64,000 bases of DNA from Gp6-AA40 sp963742105 (lineage in GTDB: Bacteria > Acidobacteriota > Vicinamibacteria > Vicinamibacterales > UBA2999), in assembly GCA_963742105.1 (NCBI GenBank), contig CAVUKN010000005.1, positions 1,550,001 to 1,614,000 of the forward strand, written 5' to 3'. The position numbers were made by a program, and so were the translations under genes. The notes under the pieces were generated by a model that saw only the letters and a list, made by a program, of their open reading frames with translations, did no database searches and had not been told where the DNA came from. Of this stretch, positions 49,230 to 60,614 are shown in pieces. Each line of letters begins with the position of its first letter. Within the stretch, counting starts at the first letter, position 1.

Positions 49230-49721
49230 TCAGCGCGGCGTCTTCGCGGCGTCGGCGAGTCCGATCGTGATGGATAACCGGTCCGTCGAGCCCCACGCGC
49301 GCGTAATATGCCCGTTCCCCGTCGTGTCTTCGGCGAGGAGGATGCTCCCGGGGCCCATGTGGATCTTGCGGCCCCCGTCGAGCTCAATCTCGCTCTGACC
49401 CGTCAGGTTGATGACGTATTGGCGTCGCGAAGCGTTGTGCCAATCGTCGGTGAAGGCCGCCGTGTTGCGGCGGAACTGAAGCCGAGTGACATCCACGACG
49501 TCCGAGAGCTCCTGGTCGGGTCGATCCGGCTTCAACGGAATCTCGAACTCCTCAACCTTGGTCTTTCCGTCCGACCCGGTGTACAGACGAGTGACCTTAA
49601 TCGGACTTCGTCCGGCAGCGCTGAGCGGCTCCCCCGCGATCCAGCGCGCACCGTAGACGAGGCCCAACGTAGGAACCCATCCGAGCGCGAGCACGAGTCC
49701 GGCGAGTCGCCATCTGTTCAT
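49230..49721 (-). CDS. Membrane-anchored cupin-like protein
   Basis: A 163-residue protein with one N-terminal hydrophobic segment (LAGLVLALGWVPTLGLVYGA). The cupin part begins near ASRRQYVINLTGQSEIELDGG. GSILLAEDTTGNGHITRAWG is a block shared with small acidobacterial cupins. The middle section, KVEEFEIPLKPDRPDQEL, is not conserved. The function is unknown. ATG 49721 is chosen because the hydrophobic segment starts there; the frame reads further to 49901 without signal-like sequence. It lies between two stretches of broken genes but is intact. Confidence 0.65.
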   Translation of the reverse strand: MNRWRLAGLVLALGWVPTLGLVYGARWIAGEPLSAAGRSPIKVTRLYTGSDGKTKVEEFEIPLKPDRPDQELSDVVDVTRLQFRRNTAAFTDDWHNASRRQYVINLTGQSEIELDGGRKIHMGPGSILLAEDTTGNGHITRAWGSTDRLSITIGLADAAKTPR

Positions 49722-49860
49722 GTCGTCACCTGCGGAAACGTCACCGAGACAGCTCGGCGCGAGCCGTCGTCGCGTGAACACTCGGCATTCTATTAGAGCC
49801 GAGCGTAGGTGAAGCGTACCGGCTTCGTCGGAGGGCCTATTCCGACAGAGGATGTGCCCT

Positions 49861-50130
49861 ATGGCACGACCCAGCAAGTAGCCCCCGAATTGCGCGAGCA
49901 CGCCGTCCGCATGGTGCGGAGCACGCGGCCGACCACCGGTCGCAGTGGGTGGCGATTCGCTCCGACGGCGAGAAGCTCGGCTTTAGCGTCGAAGCGCTCC
50001 GCCGATGGGTGAGCCAGGCGGAGCGCGATGCCGGTTTCTATGACGAGCACCAGCGCGGGTACGGGCCGCGGAAAGTCTGGAGCCGATGGGGCGGGAGGGC
50101 CTGCACACGGCGCGGTGTCGCGTCCCCGAC
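49861..50130 (+). pseudogene. IS3-family transposase remnant (orfA/orfB pieces)
   Basis: MARPSK opens as in IS3-type OrfA but meets an early stop. Shifts of -1 then recover APELREHAVRMVR and EHAADHRSQWVAIRSDGEKLG with SVEALRRWVSQAERDAG, the OrfA helix-turn-helix. Without a gap the frame continues as FYDEHQRGYGPRKVW, which belongs to OrfB, then GREGLHTARCRV in another frame. The middle of the element, including the DDE core, has been deleted. It is inactive. Confidence 0.8.
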
Positions 50131-50143
50131 AGCAGCTGGCCCA

Positions 50144-50240
50144 GTTCGTAGGCCGCGTGATCGAATAGCCAGAGCTCGCGACCGGTCTCGGCGTCGTGGG
50201 GCGGGCTGTTGTACGGCGTCGTGATGTAGAGGACGCCGTC
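50144..50240 (-). pseudogene. PQQ-dehydrogenase fragment
   Basis: Read on the minus strand this stretch gives IDGVLYITTPYN, then DAETGRELWLFDHAAYELGQ. Both are propeller blades with the tryptophan-docking motif of PQQ dehydrogenases. Nothing more of the gene is present on either side. It is a piece of about 32 codons, next to the IS3 remnant. Confidence 0.65.
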
Positions 50241-50356
50241 GATTCATCATCGCCGTGGCCTCGAACTGGCCGAGAGTGGTGCTGTGGCCTGTGAGCCTGT
50301 TTCCCAGTACACCCGCGACTCCAGGAGAGATCAGCCGCACCCGGGCGGCCGAAAGG

Positions 50357-53191
<2,835 letters not shown>

Positions 53192-53360
53192 AGCGTGGCG
53201 AACTGCCCGTCGCGCATCACGTCACCGTGGCCATCGCGCGATTCTACTGCCGGCACTCCCGTCAAAACCGTCAACAAACGCACCGATGAGAGGTTTGGCG
53301 CGGCGTTCGTGCCTTTGACCCTAAGGACCGCAATCACGCGGTCTTCGGAGGTGGCCGCCG

Positions 53361-53905
53361 ATGACCGCAGGCTGCAGAACCCGTCGTTTCCAGCCCTTCC
53401 GTGCCGCAGCCGTCCTGGTGACCACGCTGACAGCGTGCTGGGCCCAGGCACAACCGGTCCCTGCCATGCCTCACGTGCGGTCGGACGACGCGCTGATCGC
53501 GGGACTCATCGCGGAGGCGCCGACGGGTTCCGAAACGTTTCGAAGGCTCGTCGTCGAGATCGAGACGACCAACGGCATCGTCTACGTCGAGGCTGGAACG
53601 TGCCGATTCGGCGTCCGGGCGTGCCTGATCCACAGCATTGACGTGCCTGGCCCAGTCGCATCCTGCGCATCGTCGTCAACACGGACCGCGACCGCGACGG
53701 GCTGATGGGAGCCATCGGTCACGAACTCCAGCACGCATGGGAGGTGCTGCGGGTGCCCGGAGTCACGACCACTCAGGCGATGTTCTTTAACGCCGTCGCG
53801 CTCGCCCCGACAGCAACCTTTCCCATTCGGTTCGAAACGGACGAGGCCGTCAAAGCAGGCGTCCGCATCGAGAGAGAGGTACGGAGAGGACGAGCCGAGC
53901 ACTGA
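53361..53905 (+). CDS. Exported HELQH protein, putative zinc protease-like, frameshifted
   Basis: A secreted protein of about 181 residues that I cannot name. A hydrophobic N-terminal segment (RAAAVLVTTLTACWAQAQ) looks like a signal peptide. The mature part has GIVYVEAGTCRFGVRACLIHSI. After a -1 shift near 53660 comes RILRIVVNTDRDRDGLMGAIGHELQHAWEVLRV. HELQH fits the HExxH zinc-binding motif of metalloproteases. IRFETDEAVKAGVRIEREV follows. GGAGG precedes ATG 53361. The gene is divergent from the kinase and precedes a TIGR03435 gene. Confidence 0.6.
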
Positions 53906-54052
53906 CCTGACCGGCCGTCGCATATGGCTACGCCGACGAGCGTCGCGCTCGACAGCTGCAGGCCGCGTCGCCAGATCGGCACGCGACGCGTGCACTCGGA
54001 GATCTCCGCCGCGATCAGCGGGACTGGTGTCTAATGCACGTCTGGAGGTCCA

Positions 54053-54919
54053 ATGAGGCGTTCGGTCCTCGCCGCCGCGGCGGCTGTCGTCGCCATCGTC
54101 GCCCCCCTCGCCAGTCAGTCGCTCGAATTCGATGTCGCCTCGATCAAGCGCAACACGTCGAACACGTTCCCAGGCGGAGCGCCATCCAATCCCGCATCGG
54201 GTCAGCTCTCGATGGCGAACGTGCCTTTGCAAACGCTCGTCCTGGCGGGTTACCCGCTCCAGACAATTCCGGCGCTCGTCATCGGGATGCCCGGCTGGGC
54301 GACATCGGACCGTTATGACGTCGTCGCGAAGGGTAAGCCTGGAGCCACCCAGGACGAGCGGCGGCAGATGTGGCGGGCGCTGCTGACCGAACGATTGAAG
54401 CTCCAGGCGCATTACGAGACGCGTGAGCGGGCGGTCTACAACCTCGTGTTCGCGCGGGCGGACAAGCGGCTCGGACCGCAACTCCAGCCGTCAACACTCG
54501 ACTGCTCGCTACCCCCCGCCGCGAACTTCGGCTCAGGCACGGCGGAAAGCGCCGAGGCCATGGCCATGAGACGGTGTGCCCCGATGATGATCAGCGAGCC
54601 GGCCGGCCAGGGGATCTACTCAGGTGGTACGACGCTGGCCACTCTGGTTCGCATGCTGTCGGGAATGGCCGGACAGCTCGTTATCGACCGGCCCATCGTC
54701 GACCAGACCGGACTCGAAGGGAATTACGCGGTCAGGCTCAAATTCGCAAGTGTTTCGCCCCCGCCAGGTGTGAGCACGTCGGGGACGCCATCGCCTCCTC
54801 AGGAGAGACCATCGATCTTCACCGCGCTTCAGGAGCAGCTTGGTCTCAAACTCGAGTCAACGACGCTGGAGGCGCAGGTGCTCGTCATCGATCACATCGA
54901 GCGGCCGACCGAGAACTAA
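54053..54919 (+). CDS. Secreted single-domain TIGR03435 protein
   Basis: A 288-residue exported protein. The signal peptide covers about the first 22 residues (VLAAAAAVVAIVAPLASQ). One full TIGR03435 domain follows: SLEFDVASIKRNTSN, RYDVVAKGKPGATQDERRQMWRALLTERL, VYNLVFARADKRLGPQLQPS, IVDQTGLEGNYAVRLKF and LGLKLESTTLEAQVLVIDHIERPTEN. The family has no known biochemical role. GGAGG precedes ATG 54053. The PQQ dehydrogenase gene converges 50 bases downstream. Confidence 0.9.
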   Translation: MRRSVLAAAAAVVAIVAPLASQSLEFDVASIKRNTSNTFPGGAPSNPASGQLSMANVPLQTLVLAGYPLQTIPALVIGMPGWATSDRYDVVAKGKPGATQDERRQMWRALLTERLKLQAHYETRERAVYNLVFARADKRLGPQLQPSTLDCSLPPAANFGSGTAESAEAMAMRRCAPMMISEPAGQGIYSGGTTLATLVRMLSGMAGQLVIDRPIVDQTGLEGNYAVRLKFASVSPPPGVSTSGTPSPPQERPSIFTALQEQLGLKLESTTLEAQVLVIDHIERPTEN

Positions 54920-54969
54920 ATGATTCGTGAATAGCGAGGCGCTAAGCGGCGCCTGACACAAGCCTCGCG

Positions 54970-56580
54970 CTACGGCAACGCGTACGAGAACAGCGCGCTG
55001 CCGGCGGCGATCGCGACGTACTGCTTGCCATTGACCGAATAGCTCATCGCCCCCGCGTTGATCTGCCCGCCGACGGGCGCTTTCCACAGCAGCTGGCCGT
55101 TCTTGCCGTCGAGCGCCAGGAAATAGCCGTCACGGCCGCCGCTGAACACCAGGTCGGACGCCGTCACCATCGTCCCGCCCCACGTGATGTCGCTCATCTT
55201 GAATTCCCACTTCTTTTCGAGCGTCTCTGGATCGAAGCCGCGGACGACGCCGAAGGGTTCCGTGTCGTCGTTGAAGAACGGCACCAGGGTGGTCTGGCCC
55301 ATCGCCGTCTGACGATTGTTCGCGGTCGCGGCCTTCGGGAACTGTCCCTCGACTGCCATCGTGCCGGAGTTCTCCCAGCTGGCGACGTAGAAGAGACCCG
55401 TCCGCGGGCTGAACGAGGGCGGTGCCCAGTTGGTGGCGCCGTGCACGTGCGGATAGATCAGCGTGCCCTCGGTCGTCGGGGACTTGACGCGGTTCGGACG
55501 GCCCTTGGCGTCGAAGCCGTCCATCCAGTTCACCTTGACGTACGGCTTGCCCTTGAGGAACTCACCGGTGGTGCGATCGAGCACGTACATCACGCCGTTG
55601 CGATTGGCCCACAGCATCACCTTGCGCGGCCGTCCCTGGAATTGAATGTCGGCGAGCACCGGCACCTGCGTCGAGTCGTAATCGAGCTCGTCGTGCGGCG
55701 TGAACTGGTAGTGCCACTTCAGCGCGCCGCTGTCGGCGTCGAGTGCGACGACGCTGTCGCTATACAGGTTGTCGCCGAGCCGCGTCGAACCGTCCCAGTC
55801 AGGTGCCGGGTTGCCGGTGCCGAAGAAGACCATGTTCGTGTCCGGGTCGTACGCACCGGCATTCCACACACCGACGCCGCCTGTCTTCCACGATTCGCCG
55901 GCCCAGGTCTCATTGCCCGGTTCGCCGGGACCCGGAATGGTGTTGAATTTCCAGAGCTCCTTGCCGGTCTTCGCGTCGTAGGCCACGATGAAGCCGCGGA
56001 TCGGTCCGTCGCCGCCGCCGACGCCGACGATCACCTTGTCTTTCACGATGAGTGGCGACGCCGTCATCGAGTAGCGATCGGCCGCCTTGGCGACGACGAG
56101 GTCCCACACTTTTTGGCCGCTCTTCGCGTCGACGGCCAGCAGGTGCGCGTCAATGGTCGCCATGTAGAGGGTGTCACCCAGAATGGCCACGCCGCGGTTC
56201 ACGCGGCCGCAGCATGGACGTCCCTCTGGCGCCGGCGTGTAGTTGAACGTCCAGAACGGCCGGCCGGTGGCGGCGTCGAGCGCGACGATGTTGTTCGGCG
56301 CTTCCACCGTGTACATGACGCCGTCGATGACGAGCGGCGTGGCTTCGAACTTTTCGAGCGATCGCGCCTGCCAGATCCACTGCAGCTGCAGGTTCTTGAC
56401 GTTGGCCGGAGTGATCTGGGTGAGCCGGCTGTAGCGCTGGTTCATCGGCGTGCCCGAGTACGACAGCCAGTTCTGCGGCTCGCGGTCGGCGTGCAGGATC
56501 CGGTCGAACGAGACCTGCGACTGCGCCTGCAACGACGCGGCGGCAAGCAGGAACGCGGCGGCAACGATTCTGAGACGCAT
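54970..56580 (-). CDS. PQQ-dependent alcohol-type dehydrogenase
   Basis: A 536-residue periplasmic quinoprotein with the eight-bladed propeller of methanol/ethanol dehydrogenases. The signal peptide ends at SLQAQ. PQQ-site features are the vicinal Cys pair in PEGRPCCGRVNRG, GGGDGPIRGFIVAYDAKTGKELW, VGVWNAGAYDPDTNMVFFGTGN, and HDELDYDSTQVPVL with the Asp pair. Blades repeat the tryptophan-docking pattern, as in DGKNGQLLWKAPVGGQINAG. It probably oxidises an alcohol and passes electrons to the cytochrome encoded four bases upstream. It resembles the soil 'acido-empty-quinoprotein' group, but assignment to it is tentative. Confidence 0.9.
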   Translation of the reverse strand: MRLRIVAAAFLLAAASLQAQSQVSFDRILHADREPQNWLSYSGTPMNQRYSRLTQITPANVKNLQLQWIWQARSLEKFEATPLVIDGVMYTVEAPNNIVALDAATGRPFWTFNYTPAPEGRPCCGRVNRGVAILGDTLYMATIDAHLLAVDAKSGQKVWDLVVAKAADRYSMTASPLIVKDKVIVGVGGGDGPIRGFIVAYDAKTGKELWKFNTIPGPGEPGNETWAGESWKTGGVGVWNAGAYDPDTNMVFFGTGNPAPDWDGSTRLGDNLYSDSVVALDADSGALKWHYQFTPHDELDYDSTQVPVLADIQFQGRPRKVMLWANRNGVMYVLDRTTGEFLKGKPYVKVNWMDGFDAKGRPNRVKSPTTEGTLIYPHVHGATNWAPPSFSPRTGLFYVASWENSGTMAVEGQFPKAATANNRQTAMGQTTLVPFFNDDTEPFGVVRGFDPETLEKKWEFKMSDITWGGTMVTASDLVFSGGRDGYFLALDGKNGQLLWKAPVGGQINAGAMSYSVNGKQYVAIAAGSALFSYALP

Positions 56581-56584
56581 ATGT

Positions 56585-57355
56585 CTACCGATTTCGCAAT
56601 GAGGAGAGATAGCTGACCACGTCCGCCAGTTCCTGGGCGGAGAGCGACGTCTTGATACGAGGGCATGGGTGACGGGATGAAGGCCGCGTCGCGCAGGTCG
56701 GCCTTGCTGAACGAGCGGAGCTGCTCCCTGGTGTCGAGGATCTGCACGCTGAACGTGTCATGTCCGAGCAGCCGTCCTGTCGACCGTCGTCCCGTCCTTG
56801 AGCGTGACGCGATAGAAGCGGTTTTGCGGCTGGACCTCCGCATTCGGATCGATGAGCGCACGCTGCAGTTCGGCGGCACTGCGCGTGGCTGCCGACGGCC
56901 GAGAGATCGGGACCGACGCGCGAGCCCGTGCCGTTGACCCGATGGCAGGAGGCGCAGGCGCCCTTGGCATCGAACAGCGTCTTGCCGCGGGCGGGGTCGC
57001 CGACGACCGACGCGGCGCCGACCGTCGCGGCGCGGGACCGCAGATAGGCAACGATCTTCGATGCCTGCTCCTCGGTCATCTGCGTGGCCGGCATCGGCGT
57101 GTTCGGGATGCCGGTGCGGATGATCCGCACCAGATCGGCGTCGGTCATCGGCCGCCGGAAGCGACCGCGTCCGAGATCGATCCCCTGGATCTGATCGCCG
57201 TCGGGCCCGTGACAGTTGGCGCAGGTCTGCCTGAACGCGCGCTCACCGTCGACGAGATCGGCGGCGGTTTCGTGCTGGGCGTAGACGGGATTCCGCACCG
57301 AGGCCCCGCCGATCGCGGCCAGCAGAATGGCGAGGGTGATGATGATCTTTCGCAT
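56585..57355 (-). CDS. Exported di-heme cytochrome c, three frameshifts
   Basis: A periplasmic cytochrome of about 256 residues, partner of the PQQ dehydrogenase. The signal peptide ends at PVYAQ. Heme sites are RQTCANCHGPDGDQ and KGACASCHRVNGTG. The frame moves +1 three times: near 56884 (into RSAAELQRALIDPNAEVQ), near 56780 (into GRLLGHDTFSVQILDTREQL) and near 56653 (into KTSLSAQELADVVSYLSSL). The three shifts together restore the starting frame at the true C-terminus. All conserved segments are intact, so the breaks are probably sequence errors. It overlaps nothing and ends four bases before the dehydrogenase start. Confidence 0.85.
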   Translation of the reverse strand: MRKIIITLAILLAAIGGASVRNPVYAQHETAADLVDGERAFRQTCANCHGPDGDQIQGIDLGRGRFRRPMTDADLVRIIRTGIPNTPMPATQMTEEQASKIVAYLRSRAATVGAASVVGDPARGKTLFDAKGACASCHRVNGTGSRVGPDLSAVGSHAQCRRTAACAHRSECGGPAAKPLLSRHAQGRDDGRQDGCSDMTRSACRSSTPGSSSARSARPTCATRPSSRHPCPRIKTSLSAQELADVVSYLSSLRNR

Positions 57356-57458
57356 GAGCGTCCGGATCGTAACCCACCTCGAGCGAGTGATGCAGCGCTC
57401 GCGACTTCACCCTTCTAACTTCTCCGTGCTCGGTTCGTGTTCATGTTCGGTTCATCGC

Positions 57459-58436
57459 TTACGCCCGCGGCGGCGCGGCCTGAATCAGGACCAGAAACAG
57501 GTTGTCCGGATCCTGGACAATTGCGGCGCGGATGGGGGCGCCGCGGCCGGCCGGCAATTCGACTGGCCGCCCAGCGGTCGACACGACGTGGCCGCCGGCC
57601 CGGACGACGGCCTTGATGGCAGCATCCAAATCGCGGACCTGCAGTTGCAGCCGCGTCGAACCTGGATCCTGAATCCGTCCCTTGACACTACGGCCGGCCT
57701 CCTTGAATTGCACGAACTCGATCACCAGTTTCGATCCTGATACGACGACTGCGGATGTGGCGACGTCGGGGCGGCGCGTGACGCCGAGGGCCGTGAGCCA
57801 TTCGTCAGCCGCCGGTACGCTGGCGAATCCATCTATCCCCAGCCCATCCCGATATAACGCCGTCGTCCGATCGAGATTCTGCACGGTCATACGGATTCGC
57901 GGCGCCAGCGGCGGTGCATCCTTCGCGGCTGCGTTCAACTGGACAAAATGGTCGTCGGCGTCGCGCACCAATGCCACGTATTGGCCAGTGACGTTCTCGT
58001 TGCCGCCAGTCCCGACCTGAGTGCCGCCCGCCGTCTTCACTCGGGCGATGACCTCCCGAAGGGGATCGACGGTCGACATGACCAGCGTCATCGCGCCAGC
58101 GTCGGTGATGCGACGATCGAGCAGCCGTCCGCCAGCCTGCGCGATCTCGACGATCTCGACACCCTGGCGCGAGCCGGTCGGGCGTGCGACCGTCCACCGG
58201 AGTTGTGCGCCGGGCAGGCCGAACATGTTGCGGAGCGGCGCATTGTCAGCGGCGGTGGACGGCGTCCCCATCACATCCAGTCCAAGGCCGTCGTGGTAGA
58301 AGGCGACCGCGCGCTCGAGATTCGCCACGATCGGGCTGAAGTAGTTGCCGGAGCCGACGACGAGAGCGGCGTCTCGAGCCGTGGCGTGATCAAACATCAA
58401 GGTGGAGGCGAAGGCGGCAAGGACGAGGCGGCGCAT
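57459..58436 (-). CDS. Exported VOC-family protein with two glyoxalase-like domains
   Basis: A 325-residue protein with two VOC domains. A short hydrophobic N-terminus (RRLVLAAFASTLMFDHATA) suggests export. The first domain has SPIVANLERAVAFYHDGLGLDVMG and YVALVRDADDHFVQLN. The second has MTVQNLDRTTALYRDGLGIDGF and AAIVQDPDNLFLVLIQ. Typical members bind a metal and act on small aldehydes, catechols or drugs; here the metal-ligand His/Glu pattern is incomplete. ATG 58436 is used; the frame extends to 58568 without signal-like sequence. Confidence 0.83.
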   Translation of the reverse strand: MRRLVLAAFASTLMFDHATARDAALVVGSGNYFSPIVANLERAVAFYHDGLGLDVMGTPSTAADNAPLRNMFGLPGAQLRWTVARPTGSRQGVEIVEIAQAGGRLLDRRITDAGAMTLVMSTVDPLREVIARVKTAGGTQVGTGGNENVTGQYVALVRDADDHFVQLNAAAKDAPPLAPRIRMTVQNLDRTTALYRDGLGIDGFASVPAADEWLTALGVTRRPDVATSAVVVSGSKLVIEFVQFKEAGRSVKGRIQDPGSTRLQLQVRDLDAAIKAVVRAGGHVVSTAGRPVELPAGRGAPIRAAIVQDPDNLFLVLIQAAPPRA

Positions 58437-58504
58437 GGCGCGAATCCTATCCGCATTCGTGGGAGAATCCGGCCGGTAAATCGACCTTCGCGAGAGGAGC
58501 CACC

Positions 58505-59341
58505 ATGCGAGCACTTCTTGGAACCCTGGTTCTGGTCGGGCTGATTCTGGCGCCGCTATCGGCGGCATCGGTGGATGGCCTCAAGCTGCACTCTGCATCC
58601 GCCGGCACGGGCAACGCCGCCCTCATCTTTGTCCACGGCTGGACGTGCGACTTATCGTCCTGGACTGCCCAGGTTCCGGAGTTCGCCAGGAAATACCGCG
58701 TGCTGACGCTGGACCTGCCGGGCCACGGGCAGAGCGCCGGACCGGCTGACGGCAAGTTCTCGATCGGCCTCTTTGCGCGCGCCGTCGAGGCGGTCCGTGC
58801 CGAAGCCGGCGTCGATCGCGTGGTACTGATCGGCCACAGCATGGGCGCGCCGGTGATTCACGAGTACGCCAGGCTGTATCCGCAGCATGTTGCGGGACTC
58901 GTGGCCGTGGATGGTCCGCTCGACCTGCGTGGCTTCGGCGAAGCGCGCGAAGGGCGTGGCGCGTTCACGCCGCCGCCGATGACCGGACCAGCGGGACTGA
59001 CGGCGCGCGAAGGCATGATCAAGGGGATGTTCACACCGCAGACACCGAAGCCGCTGCAGGACCAGATCATGAAGATGATGATCAGCGCGCCTGAAGCGAC
59101 GGCCGCCGGTGCGATGGCAGCGATGTTCGATCCCGCCATGAACCGTACCGATGTGATCAAGGCTCCGGCCCTCGCGATCTACGCGGGGACGAACACGATC
59201 CCCGACCTGGCCACCGTGCGTCAGGTGGTGCCGAAGTTCGAAGCGACGCAGGTGGCTGGGACAGGGCACTTCGTGATGATGGAGAAGCCGGCGGAGTTCA
59301 ACGCGCTGCTGACCGGGTTTTTGAAGAAGATCAATTACTAG
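58505..59341 (+). CDS. Exported alpha/beta hydrolase
   Basis: A 278-residue serine hydrolase. The signal peptide is MRALLGTLVLVGLILAPLSA. The oxyanion-hole motif is LIFVHGWTCDLSSW, the nucleophile elbow VVLIGHSMGAPV (Ser about residue 105), and the catalytic His lies in VAGTGHFVMMEKPAEF near the end. The acid residue is probably in the DLATVR region. It likely hydrolyses small esters or lactones outside the cytoplasm. AGAGGAG precedes ATG 58505. Three TTTGGAC heptamers follow the stop. Confidence 0.9.
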   Translation: MRALLGTLVLVGLILAPLSAASVDGLKLHSASAGTGNAALIFVHGWTCDLSSWTAQVPEFARKYRVLTLDLPGHGQSAGPADGKFSIGLFARAVEAVRAEAGVDRVVLIGHSMGAPVIHEYARLYPQHVAGLVAVDGPLDLRGFGEAREGRGAFTPPPMTGPAGLTAREGMIKGMFTPQTPKPLQDQIMKMMISAPEATAAGAMAAMFDPAMNRTDVIKAPALAIYAGTNTIPDLATVRQVVPKFEATQVAGTGHFVMMEKPAEFNALLTGFLKKINY

Positions 59342-59343
59342 GC

Positions 59344-59364
59344 TTTGGACTTTGGACTTTGGGC
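59344..59364. repeat. Tandem heptamer TTTGGAC
   Basis: Three units, the last being TTTGGGC, directly after the hydrolase stop. A run of degenerate GGCCTTCAGGCC-type pieces (59388-59460) follows up to the next gene. Confidence 0.8.
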
Positions 59365-59474
59365 TTGCACCAGCGCGCGTGGCGCGGGTGGTCAGGCCAC
59401 CCGGGACGTAGGGCGCGCCTTCAGGCCACACGAAACGTAGGGCAGACCTTCAGGCCCGCCAGAAAGAGGATCGG

Positions 59475-60524
59475 ATGAATCGTTGCGGTCGATGGGTTCT
59501 GGCAACTGCGCTGGTGGCTGCGGTGGGTGTCTCCGCGGCGCGGGCTCAGTCAGCGACGGCGTGCGATCGCGCCTGTCTGAAGACGATGCTCGATCAGTAT
59601 CTCAATGCCGTGATCGCGCATGACCCGTCGAAGGCGCCGCTGCTGATCGGGTTCCGCCAGACTGAGAACGCGATCAACGTGCGGCCCGGACAGGGTGTGT
59701 GGAAGACCGTCACGGCGCTCGGCCGGCTGCAACGGCGCTTCCTCGACCCCGTCAGTGGCCAGGCCGGCTACTACGGGATCGTCAAGGAAGGCGACGAGGA
59801 AGCGATCGTGACAGTTCGCCTTCGCGTCGAGAACCGGAAGCTGACAGAAGCCGAGTGGTACATCGCCCGCGCGAACGATCCGGGTCTCAATGGCCCACGG
59901 CGCGCCGGGGGTCCGCCCGCCAACAGTTTCAATCCCGATTACCTGGTCGCCAACCCACCCCCCGAGCGCGTCGTGCCGCGCGCGCAGCGTCTGACGCGCC
60001 AGGAACTGGAAGGGATCGTCACCAGCTACTTCGACGCGATTACCTCGCATGACGGCAGCGTCGCGCTCACCCATCCCGGCTGCGGGCGGGTCGAGAACGG
60101 ATCGCCAACACCGGCGGGCGCGTTCCTGCCCCCGCTGCCGCGCGCGGGTGGTGCCGGTCCGGCACCTGCGGCGGGACGTGGCGCCGCCGCCGGCGGTGGC
60201 GCGGCGAATCCCGCGGCCAACGACTGTGTCGCGAACCTGCAGAACTTCAGCGCCCAGATGGTGGTGGCGCGCCGGATTCCGCTCATAGATGAGGAAGCGC
60301 AAACGGTCCTGGCGCTTGCCCTGTTCGTGCGGCGCCCCAATTCGCCGACGCCGCGGAACGTGTTCAGCGAGTGGTTCTTCATCGACGAGCAGAAGATCCG
60401 GACGATCTACACCGCGATGTTCTACCCGGCTCCGGAGCTCGCGGTGCCCAACTGGCCGCCGTACGACGGCAACTGGCCGCTGCCCGCGGGCGTCGTCCCG
60501 GTGCCGACCGCACCGCGTCAGTGA
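59475..60524 (+). CDS. Exported protein with two SnoaL/NTF2-like halves
   Basis: A 349-residue secreted protein. The signal peptide ends at SAARAQ. Two similar halves follow. The first has ACLKTMLDQYLNAVIAHDPSKAPL, and the second ELEGIVTSYFDAITSHDGSVALTH. Each then has a Gly-containing turn and a strand with a basic residue (EAIVTVRLRVENRKLTEAEW; TPRNVFSEWFFIDEQKIRTIY). The connecting region is Gly/Ala/Pro-rich. The pattern fits DUF-type NTF2-fold proteins of soil bacteria; the function is unknown. AGAGGA precedes ATG 59475. Confidence 0.72.
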   Translation: MNRCGRWVLATALVAAVGVSAARAQSATACDRACLKTMLDQYLNAVIAHDPSKAPLLIGFRQTENAINVRPGQGVWKTVTALGRLQRRFLDPVSGQAGYYGIVKEGDEEAIVTVRLRVENRKLTEAEWYIARANDPGLNGPRRAGGPPANSFNPDYLVANPPPERVVPRAQRLTRQELEGIVTSYFDAITSHDGSVALTHPGCGRVENGSPTPAGAFLPPLPRAGGAGPAPAAGRGAAAGGGAANPAANDCVANLQNFSAQMVVARRIPLIDEEAQTVLALALFVRRPNSPTPRNVFSEWFFIDEQKIRTIYTAMFYPAPELAVPNWPPYDGNWPLPAGVVPVPTAPRQ

Positions 60525-60525
60525 G

Positions 60526-60545
60526 GGCGGGCCTTCAGGCCCGCC
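60526..60545. repeat. GGCGGGCCTTCAGGCCCGCC palindrome
   Basis: A perfect palindrome with 9-bp arms, beginning two bases after the preceding stop codon. It is the cleanest copy of the family and a likely terminator. Confidence 0.85.
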
Positions 60546-60614
60546 GCGCGTTCATCTCAGTTTCTCCGCTCCTCCGTGGTGCCCGCGAGACGTAGTCGCT
60601 ACGATTGAGGCACA

